A stretch of DNA of 64,000 bases from Amphiura filiformis (lineage: Eukaryota; Echinodermata; Ophiuroidea; Amphilepidida; Amphiuridae). The notes below the pieces were generated by a model. It worked only from the letters and a program-made list of their open reading frames with translations. It was not told where the DNA came from and searched no databases. Position numbers and translations under genes: made by a program. Shown in pieces: positions 21,101 to 33,100 of this stretch. The first letter of the stretch is position 1. Each line of letters begins with the position of its first letter. The stretch covers positions 12,870,743 to 12,934,742 of the forward strand of contig NC_092642.1 in NCBI RefSeq assembly GCF_039555335.1. Direction: 5' to 3'.

Positions 21101-24100
21101 ACGTTTACGCCAAACGCGGCAAAGGCCCAATATTGAATCCATGTTAAGTTTAAGTCCCTTACCATATAATACCAGCACTGACAGTGTTTGCAATATAGAT
21201 GGCCTTGTCAATATCTTTGGTAAATACAGCAGCTGCTAAACCATATCTTGTTTTATTGGCTCTCTCTGACACTTCATCTAGCGTATTGAATTTAATCAGT
21301 TGTTGTACAGGGCCAAATATCTAGAACAATACATGAATATGTAGACTTCATTAATAATTACATTGGAAACGCATGTTTTATTTCAACAAATTTCAGCAAA
21401 GGCCATCATGTTCATGGTACGAATAAGGGAAACTAAAGGGAAATTAAATACATTTTATGATAGAGAAGAGAACCACAGGGCAAGAAGGATCACATAATCA
21501 GTATGGTACCTCGATCGATAGATGATGAGATAACACAATGAACGGAGACGAAGGAACATTCCTTTCAAGGCACATATCTGATCCTTTGCTCAAGACCAAC
21601 TTAACTGGAGTGCTTTTAGTAAAACCAAAGCATCAATATGGATCAATAACATCAAAAACCCTGTTAAAAAACCAGAGGTCTTCTGGCGAAACTGTCAGTA
21701 GAAAACCTTTTCCCTTTGGTCTTGAACAAGAACTCTAAATAACTCAGTGATTAACCAACAGACCCGATTGGGCTTCTTTACGGGATGCGTAATATACGAC
21801 TTTTACGACCTGGTTCCAAATCAAAAATTAATTTATCGAATTTTGTATTGGTCAATTGGTTCATTTAAAAGGTAAAAATCTGTTTGAAATTGTCAGCAAA
21901 GAAGAAGACGAGAAGATGACGAAGAAGATGACGAGGAGGATGATGAAGAAAAAGGAGACGAAGCAGAGGGCAAGAAGACAAAGCAGATATAAACCGCGAA
22001 GAGAGAAAAGATGATGAAGCATTAAGAAAATGTAAGAGAATGGGATGATGGAAGAAATAAACAAAAATCGATTTTATTACCTCTTCTGTGGCAATGCGCA
22101 TGTCATCCTTGACATCTGAGAAAACAGTTGATTCTATAAAATATCCCTTGTCACCATAACGGTTTCCTCCGCATTCAAGTTTGGCGCCTTGCTGTTTCCC
22201 ACTTTCTATAAGATCCATGATTCTGTCCACTTGTTCTTGGTTTATCTTTAAATGAGTAAATAATTTTATTTGTTAGTATGTAGTTTAAAGGGCATAATTG
22301 TTTTTTTTAATTACAATATGCATCATCAACAAAGTTTCGTAATTAAAACTGCTAATGAAAAATGTCAAAATGTTGATGGTAAGTATTAGCATTTATTATG
22401 GCCGTTTAATGTACCAATGTACCAGTGTATTGTGCGATATATAGAGTTCTAATATACAAACCTGTGGACCTCCTTCTGTTGTTTCCAAGTACGGATTGCC
22501 TATAACTCGCCTCTTAGCTCTTGCAACACTCTTCTTGACAAATTCATCGTAAATTTCCTCTTGTACAAATGTTCTTGATGCAGCCAGGCAAACCTGTCCA
22601 GAATGATTGAAGACCCCTTTGTGGCTAACCTCCACGGCGTAATCCACTAAAATCAAGGAATTAAGGCCAACTTTAAGTACAGGTAACTGGAGAGGTGAAG
22701 CAACGAGTTACCCCAAATCACAGCGCTAGGTTATGATCGGGCCACCGAGTGCGAATGTGTATTCATTTTGGAAGGTTCATGTTTGTTTTTAAATTTTGGG
22801 AGTTATTCCCAAATTTGATGTTTTTGGTGATATTTCAAGAAAGCAACAGCCCAAAGACAATTTGTTTGGCACATACTTTGTTATTGTCAATACATCTCTT
22901 TTTCGCACCATTCGTTTTGGAGACTTACTAATATCAGATATTTATGACTGCGTTTTCGCGTTTTCAATGCGTTTTAAGCTTACCGTCAAATTAACGCTGA
23001 ACATGCTCAAGTCAAACTGTATATATTGACCTATTTACAATGGCAAGCGACCGTTTCATTGCAAATAATGCGACAACACCCATCGTTCGGAGAGGTTTAG
23101 GGTATTAAATCTATAATCGATTCCTCAGCTTGTTCGACATTCCGTTAGTTCAATCAACAGCAAAGACCGGATTACTTCTGACTTTCAATAAAGTCAATGT
23201 TAGGGTGAAGTCGACTTAGTCGACTATGAAAAAGGTCACACGAATTATTATATAATAGCCTGTATTATATATGTGACCTGCTACCACGAAATCAGCGTAA
23301 AGTCGCCGCGACTTTTAAACTCATTTCGTTGAGTTCTTTGTTTGCCGCGCACCTGTACAAGCCAGTAGTATTATCCTTCGTGAATCGCCTATTGTGCCCC
23401 CATTCACAACGGACATCCAGACATACTTCATGTACTTAGTGGCTTCAACAGGTGAGTGAACACCAACGCAGTAACCAGGGCGTTTTGAGTGACTAAGACC
23501 TTGCAACATTGCGCTGATTTCGTGGTAGCAAGTCACATATTAGTTATTTATGACGATGCGGAATGAGTGAGAAATATGGAATTATGTAAGGAAGCAAACC
23601 AAAATTATTGAATTTGTGTAACCAAAATTCTAAAAAACTTAAGTAACTTAATAATTTAAATAACCTTTTCCAGACGTCTGAAATTTAAAAGTAATTACAA
23701 TCTCCTGCGATTTTTGTGATTTAGAGGTAGAACCAGTTATAATAATCATAAAGTGATCTCAAAGAACTTTGGTGGCAAAAATGCAATTTTTTTTACATTG
23801 CTCACATCTTGTTTAAACCAAGCCTGATTATACGATTCAGAAATTGCATGGCTTGGTTTCTCTGTCATGTATGGTTATTAACTAATAGGTAAAAATGTCA
23901 AAGATTGCAGTATGGGCCCCACAAAGGATCAAAACCTTAAAAACCACCGATATTCATAACAATGTTATCTAAGTGTCTCGTGTTTGATATTATTTCAAAT
24001 AAAGAATAGTTTACACCATCTATGATATCTCGTTTCATAGGTACAAAGCTTAATTAAAGATAATAATATATTGTTGCTTACAGTCAGCATCTGCAAACAC

Positions 24101-27100
24101 GATATTAGGACTCTTGCCTCCCATCTCTAATGCCACACGTTTCAGATTGCTTTTACCGGATGCTTGCTGAATTAAATGACCAACCTGGGGGAAAATATGA
24201 AATCAATTAATCGCTATCCTGCGAAACGGGCCGTTATGGAAGTTTTTCATCTGGCATACTAATGTACTTACAATAAAATTGCTTTAATAATATTTCGTAG
24301 ATCCATCTTACCCGATAGTAAGGCGGACCTTTAAACATTGAGGAAGAGGGAGGAAGTGTTGAAGTCCATCGTAAGTCTTTATAGTGAAATCCACGTTTTT
24401 AATTTTTGCTTTTGTGAAATATTATGCAAAGGGAAAGATAATAAATTTGGTAGATTTTAAACCGAAAACACCTATATTTTTCTAAATTGCCAAAATATAT
24501 CCATTTATCTATTGTATCATGTAATTCTCTACCCAGCAAACACGTGACATTTTACAGAAAACCTTTAAATACCGGGTTATATAATGGTGCAAAACGGGTA
24601 TAAATACGATATAATAGACATTTTAGTACATGTGGGTGGAGTCTGTCACTACGGACACTGGACACTTACAGCAACACGCCATTGATTTCAGATTAATTTT
24701 GTCAGCACGCACTGTTTTCTCTCTTTTTGCTATTTTATATCGTTATGAATTCGGCAGAGTGACGAATCGAGAATTTTGAGCAAAATTAGTTTTTGTATGC
24801 TTATGATTTTGTTTCAGGTTATCTTTTAAAAATTAATGATAAATCTTACTCCCGACGTAGATATTGAAATATTGATTTGGACGAATCGCGCCTAAAGTGC
24901 GATTAATGAATTCGGCAAAGAGACGAATCGTATACTTAACTGTACAAATCAGATGGATCTTTATAGTATTGGAAACCCCGCATTTTCTATATTAAATCTC
25001 CAGTGATATCAAAATAAGTACAAACATTGCCCACATGATATCGCTATGGCTTAATAATGTGAATGCGCCCCCCTTGAAATTGGAAAATCCCAGAAAATCA
25101 TACGCAAAATATACGCTAATATTATTATTTCTGCTTTAAAATCCTCGAGTTTTTGCTAAATATTACAGGGAAGACTATTTATAACTTATATACCAATTTA
25201 AGTCTACTTAGCCTTAGGACAACCAGTGATTTCTACACGAAAGCCCCAAATCAAGAATGAGTACTATGGTTTACACGTAGCTGAATGCGTATTCGACCCC
25301 GAACACGGCTCTCTACGCGGTGGTAGAGACATTTTGGATACAGCATAAAGCCGAATAGCTGTTAAAACGCGTTTTGAGGGGACATATTGATTGTTTCAAA
25401 ACATGCGAGTATATTGCCAATAAATTGTGTACATTCACTTCTATAATATACATTTCAAATAAGTGCTCACGAATGTACTAAATTTTTAGAAGGACCAAGG
25501 AAATGATACCAAGATTTTCAAACACCGTTTACTTAGAACTGCAATTTTGCGTATTCGGCACTATGCAGTGTTCACAACGATTTGAAAGTTGTTGCTGTAC
25601 CTATATCAGACAAGTAAATTCTTTATACCTCTGTTGATCCGGTAAATGTCACCAAATCCACATCCATATGCTCAGCAATAGCGGCCCCAGCTGTCGGTCC
25701 GTAACCAGGTATGATATTAACCACACCGGGTGGAAAGCCTGCCTATCAAATTGATAACAAATACTTGTATAACATTGGATATTTTGATAAAAAAATGCAA
25801 ATTCAATAGTCTATTGGGTCTTTTTACATAATGTATTATCTCAAACCCTTGTAAGTAGCATTAAATAAAACAACAAAAACAACAAAAACAAAAAATAAAC
25901 CAATATCATCTCGGTAAATGTATTAATTTCGAGTTCATCTAAGGGTAAAAGACACAAAAACGTATCACAACAATGGTTGTTCACCATTCTTTGAATATAA
26001 ATGACTTGGACTTATGCACATATCAAATGCAGCCCCGGCCCCTGGGGGCCCGTGGATGGTCCGGGACTTGACATCATGTGACCCGGGATTTGACTCAAAA
26101 TGTGTCCCGGGGGGAGCCGGGTGTAGGCCGGGACTGGTATAAGAGTTGAGTCGGCCAAAACCCCGGGAAACTGAGCTGGGACTTTACCCGGGCGAGGGCC
26201 GGGATTATGTCATAACGTACCCGGGGTTTTCCAACCAGTAAAATGGGCCGTGAACATGGCTGTGGTTTATAGTACGGATGCCCTTCATTTTATGGGCCGG
26301 GGAATCCTATCACTTGGCCGTTCTTGAGCCGTGGATGTATATTAATTATCCACTGAGTCGCCACATTAATGTAACTGTTCATAAATTATATTAAAATCCA
26401 TTCCAAAAACAAAATCTTGGCTGTAGTTTCAAAATGTTGCAGTAGGGCATGTATCTGCTATTTAGCGGGGCTCTAAAGTTAGCATGTTTAACCAGACCAC
26501 ACTGGCTTCTTGACATGCACATCATGCAAAATACGCTTATTTATGCCAAATGAAGTTGGTCTCTATTTTTTACGCTAAAGTGTTAAAATATTTTAAGGTT
26601 TTGGCCTACACTCAAAAACAAAACTGACCGTGATAATAAAAGAATCCATGATACTTTTGTGACATCTGCGATCGACTGCTACATGGCCATAATACTTAAT
26701 GGAAGACTATACTACATATATGTAGTGTACATGTTCTTTATAAATTCTCGAGCTGTATTTTTCTTCTTTAAAAAAATAATTATATGTGTATAATATAAAA
26801 ATTGCCGCGATTGTAAGATCCAGACCTATATCCGATGCTCAGAGCCGGGAACTTGGGCCGAGGAATACCCGGGGTTTGCAGCGGCTTGCATCGGATGTTC
26901 GCCCGGGAGGGCCGGGGAGTGGCTGAGAGTTTTGCCCGGATGGGTCCGGGACTGGCCGGGTGTTTACCCGTGACTTGAACTTTTTAACCCAAAATCCACG
27001 GCCCACGACCCGGCCATCCCCGGGTCCCCAGGGGCCGGGGTTGCATTTGATAAGTGCATTATTGCTTTCCTCCCTCGGATCCAGGGAACCTTGGAGCTAG

Positions 27101-30100
27101 CAGCCGTTTCACCATGGAAGTCCATATGCCTCTGTTTGTGACCATACTCCTTGCATTGTAGATTGATGTAACCCCAAGTTCTTGGCAGCTGCTTTTTATG
27201 TTGTCAAGCCAGCGCTTTGGGGGTCTACCTCTTGGCCTGTGTCCAGGTATTCTACCTTCAAGGGCATGTTTAGGGTATCTGTCATTTGGCATCCGTACGA
27301 TGTGTCCAAAGTAGAACAGTTGTTTGGCTTTGATTTTGTCTAGTATTGTGACCTGGTTGCTTGTTGCCTCTCTTATTGATGTGTTCCGTAGCCTATCTCT
27401 TCTGGAGACTCCCATTATCCACCTTAAACAAGACATCTCAAACACCAACAATCTCTTCTCGTCTCTTTCTTGAGCGTCCAAGCTTCTGCCCCATATGTTG
27501 CTATTGACAATATTAGCACCTGGTAGAGTTCCATTTTTGTGTTGATACTAATTTCTTTTGACTTCCATATTGTGGTCAACTTCCGCATGCTTCCCATTGC
27601 CAGTCCAATCCTCCGTTTGATGTCTTCCGTACTGGTTGAATTCTCTGTGATAACTCCTCCCAGGTAGGTGAAGGTTTGGACTTGCTTCAGTTGGTCACTT
27701 TCTATGAAGATGGTTATTGGGTGGCTGACTTTGTTGATGATCTGAACTTCAGTTTTCCCCTTATTTATAGTGAGACCAAATTTCTTGCTTTGAGTGTGGA
27801 CTAGAGTTACAAGTGATTGAAGATCTTCCTCTGAATCTGCCATTAAAACAATGTCATCGGCAAACCGCAGGTTGTTGAGGGTTTTGCCTTGGATTTTGAT
27901 GCCAGTGTCCAGGTCCTGGATTGCTAAACTGATGACTAATTCCAGCAGTATGTTGAATAACTGTGGCGATAGGATGCAACCTTGCCTTACTCCTGTGGCA
28001 GTCCTGAACCACTATGTGATATCTTTGTCCACCCTCACTGCACTTTTTGATGTGCCATACAAAGCCTGTAAGAGTCGAACTATCTTGTCCGGGTAACCTA
28101 GGTGCTTCATTGCTGCCCATAGTCCATCTTGCCACACGGTGTCAATGGCCTTCTGGTAATCTATGTAGCAGAGATACAGCGCCTTGTCTATTTCAGTGTA
28201 TTTTTCTGTTATTTGTCTTAGTGTAAAAAGCTGGTCAACAGTGCTACGGCCTGGTCTAAACCACCCAACCCTGCTTGTGATTCGGAGAGTATCTCCTCGG
28301 TTTGCTTTTTCATCCGGCTGTGAAGTATGCTGCAGAGACTTAGTAGGCTTATGCCTCTATAGTTGGCACAGTCTAATTTGTCCTTCTTTTTGAAAATGGG
28401 GACAATGATTGACCCAGTCCTCTGGTACACATTCGGATTCCCAGATCCTTCGGCATAATTTATGAATAATGTCTATTCCTGTATCACCAGCAGCCAATAT
28501 AAATAATGACCATTAAACATAATAGTATGTTTCGTTTGATCAATAACTTGGCAAAACGGAGCTGATTTTGGTTTAAAATGTGAATTATGAAATGGTCGCA
28601 CTAGGGCGACGATACATTATTTTGGACCCAGAATAGCCCCTAGCGGTACGCCACAGTGAAATAATTAAATCTGACTCTAAAGATAAGGTAAGTTGCCACA
28701 CACTCACTTCCTTCACTAGCGATGCAATATAGAGAGCCGTCAATGGGGTCTGCTCTGCGGGCTTTACAACAATAGTATTGCCACATGTCAAAGCGTTTCC
28801 TAGTTTGCTTGCGACATGATGAACGGGAAAATTCCACGGTATTACGGCACCGACTACACCAATTGGTTCGTAGCGGGTGTAACAAAAGAAATCACCATCT
28901 GAATAAAATTAATATGAAATATCAGTGATTACTGTTTTTGTCTCGTAATGTGGATTATAGATTTACGGATGACGAATATTGTTCACCTTTTGCTCAGGGG
29001 CGTAGCCAGCTTTCTTGGTCAGAGGAGCAAAATAAAATTTTGGGGCACAGACGAAAAAATTGCAGTTGCATCATACAATACATAGAGACTGTATGTCTTC
29101 GAGCTTCCCGAAAAAGGCCTTATTGTATTTTACATTATTTTCGCCCATTATCCGGCTGAAAAGGGCTATATTGTTACAATGTGCGCGTAGCGTGGAAAAA
29201 TTTTGTGTATTACACTATTTTGGCCCTGAATTTTGCTAAAAAAGGTGCTCCTTGCCCTTTTTCTTTTCCTTTGCCCTCCTGATTTTCTCTTTCATTTTTT
29301 GTCAAATGGGCACTTTTTTCTTCCTTTTTTTTTTTGTCAGGGGCACTATGCCCCCCCCCGCTGGCTACGCTACTGCCTTTGTTGTCTGTGTGATCACTAG
29401 GTTTACTCAAATCATTCATGTATAGGTTTACTTCACCATATCGCTGGGTGGAGTTCAGTTATGGTGATCAAGGATCTCAGCACTCTATGTTTTCCGAATA
29501 AAAGTGCAATATCCAGCAAACACAAAAACGTTTTTAAACATTATAAACGTGTTATTATTTGGTTTCATCAAAAAGTTTTAATAACATTTAAATATCGGGT
29601 TAAATAAGTCATGAAAACATTCTTCAAACGTTTTATACGATACGAAAAAAAACACTACAACATCATTTTACAAATTTCGTCAAAAGGTTAATAAAATTAT
29701 GTTAAAATGTTTGTAGCAAGTTTAAAAAAATGTTTAAACGTAAAATGTTTTGCGTTTGCTGGGAACTGACTGATTTCCAGATTATTTGCATGTTTTCTTT
29801 ATTTGCAGATACTGTGATTATACAGAGCAATGACGCCTACTTGTGGCTCAAATAACGCAGTCTTACCAATTGGAATAGTTTTGCCCTGTATTTTATCAGC
29901 CCATCCTGCTAGATATCTCAATACTTTTACAGCTCCTATTGTCTTGCAGAATGATGTCCCAATAATCATGCCGTTGTCTAATGTTTCGAGTGCCTGGAAC
30001 ACATAATAAGGAATTTAGCAATGTTATTATACGTTCCATCTACAGCCCGGAGCTACAGTGACACCTCGTGAGGTGACGTTGGACAAATTCCATTTACTGT

Positions 30101-33100
30101 TTTTGGTTCGGTTGTGTGATACTATGGCGCAAATAATTATAGATCTGCAATCAATACAACCTTGATTTGATAGGAATTGAACAGATCATTATCAAACCAC
30201 TCTAATACCTCTTCGAAGGTGACAGAGGTGTCATCGCAGCTGGAATAAGATAATATGACTTAGGACGAGTGATGCCTATCCATCATTTTGGCTAATCTGT
30301 AGTTGCTTATACAAAAACAAAAACAAGCAAACAGTCGAACGAATTTACTCTATTAGTCGTCTCCTTCTATTAAACGCGCACCCATTGTTTGAACCAACAT
30401 GTTTTTAAAATGCTGAATTTTCCATGCTATCTTGTGTAGGAAGCCTACCACGGTGTACACACGATCGTAAATGGCGTCGGTAGTTGGCGAAAGTCTCATC
30501 GTAAACCCGGAAGTGAAGCGGAAGTCATTGATCCTAAGTTCATAGTTCGTCATATCGCGCAAGTTTGAAGCTTACCTAATGATAGGAATTATCGTTCTAA
30601 AAATGACCTCTAATAAACGCCCCTTTTGGAAAGAAAATGCAACGCCCTTGGGGTGTTAAATAGAGTAAAATAAATATAAAATACTCGTCTACAAGCATAT
30701 AGAGTACTTTTGATGATGGCTATATTAATCCAAGCCCATCCATCGACAGCATTATAACATTTTGGAGTTTGAGCAAATACATTACCGATACAAGCATATA
30801 CAAACAAGTACTATTGTAAACCAATCTATTGTATTGGCATATTCACGGGTGTTTCATATTGATTTAGCTTTCATCAAAAACACTCTATATGCTTGTAGAC
30901 GAAGTTTTACGGTAAAACACCCCTATTAAGAAATAAACACCCTAACAAACATTCAAATGAAACACTATTACAGCTGCAATATATCGAGGGTTGAGAGTCA
31001 GAAAGCCACAACTCATAATCACCTGCTCCAACAGAATAATCATAAGTCGCAACCTTGGGCATTATAAAAGACATAGTCCATTAATCAAGATTCAATAGAA
31101 AACGAATGACGTTGTAAAGGAGATATTGATTTTGAAGACCAAAGCAAGAAGCCAACTTTAGGCTATCATTGACTACAAACGGCAGACAAAGAAACAAAAC
31201 AATTCTTCAACTAACTACCAACCGCAATATATTTGACATCTCTCTCAATCAGGTCCGCTAGTTTATTGATAAGGCGCCCTCTTTGTGAGGCATCCATACG
31301 CCTCCATGGTGATCCTAATTTAAATGCTTCACGTGCTGCTTTAACGGCTAAGTCTACATCAGCCTGTAATGAAACATACAATGTGTTATTAATTTAAAAC
31401 ATAAATTAAAATGAGGTCTTTTGTTTCTTTTCCATCATGATTACTATTAGGCCATCTTAATTTAATATTTTGACCCAAAGCCTCCGGGCGCATCACTGAA
31501 ATCGACCGTTATTTTTTCTTCATTTCTTCTTTGCCCTAAATCCACCACACAAAAATCTCACAACTGACATCGTCAGACATGAAAAAAGTCTTAAATCTCA
31601 AGAACCTGTTTATCTTGACCACAGTGAAACCTCGTCGAGTATTTGATTTAGTAAGCTTAACTTTCTTAACGATTGCATTCAGAGGCGGATTAAAAGAAAC
31701 GGGCCCTGTCAGCAATGTTACAGAGGGAACCCTACAGAGACAGAGGGGGATTCAAGTAAGGGGTATATGTGCCTTAAGGTGGCAGTCCGGTGTTTTTAGG
31801 ATAAATCCATGGCGTCAAGTTCTACCATATCTACATTGATTGCTTTTTTGCATTTTTGTACCAAGTAAAAACAATGCGACATTACAAAGGTGGAAGCTAT
31901 AGAAAACGTAGCGATCACACCTGGAATGTATATTTCTGCACAAAGGTAGTGTGAGTTACGAAAAGAAAGTACATGAGCAAGTAAAGGTTCACTGAAGGTA
32001 ATGATTCAAATAATGTATGTTTAATTTCACTTGAAACGATAAATTGAATAGTTGCGGCGCAAAGTGAATGGGCCTTACAATACTTCAACAAGTAAAATTT
32101 CACTGAAAGTAATAATCATGATCATGTATGTTTTTAATTTCACATGAATCGAAACACATTTACAATCATAACAATCATCAACTGGTATATTTCAACAGAA
32201 GCTTAATGGGGCGTGCAAAAAGAAAGTTAGTAAAATTTCCAATTGATAGTTCAGCTGTTAAGTGGGAGTTGGGATTTTTATACTACCGGAAACCAGCGTC
32301 GTATAAAACGCACGTGTTATGTAGAAATGTGCTGATTTTACCATTAGGTTTCACAAAGAGAATTGATCAAAAATCGAAATCCCTCCTGAGGTTGGTATCT
32401 GTTAATGGGTTAACCAGATCACTAGGCTGTCATTACAGCTATTTATTTATTATTATTTATTAAAACTTCTTTTGCCTGGGTAACAAAACTCAGTGTAAAC
32501 ACTGTTTTTCAGTTTGGCCCAGGGGTCAGCTAGAAGCAGTATATGACAAAAATGAGTTACATAAGAATGACCTTGTGTGGTATTTAGTTCCCTAGGAAGT
32601 GATTTTGCCTGAGGTAAATTTGTGGGTAAATGCTGATCCCTCACTACAAGAGTTATTACCGTCGATTTGGTTGCAAAAGGAGGTGAGACATGATCAATTG
32701 TGTTCAGGCAGTGAAACCTAATGACGACATATCGAAGTTCATACAACGTGTCATTTTGAAAGTAAAGTCATCATAGGTGTAGTGGTCTTTAATCTACCAA
32801 AATATATGTTTTGGGCAACTATACTATTTGGGGAGCACAGAAATACAATTAAGTTTAAGCAGCATGTTAACCTTGGTTTTTAGTCAAAATCAAAACCATG
32901 CTGTTTGAATTAGGCAGAGATATTACAGTCTTTGTTCCAGCCGCCTTGTTCTCCTTCGTGACGAATGAGCACAATCAGAGGCGTAGCAAGCGGGGGACAG
33001 GGTGGACGAAGTCTATAGGCCCCGAGGGTTCAGATGCCCCGAGCACAAAAGCGAAAATTAAATAAGGGCTGATAATGAAGAGCAGGACCGGAATTACCAC

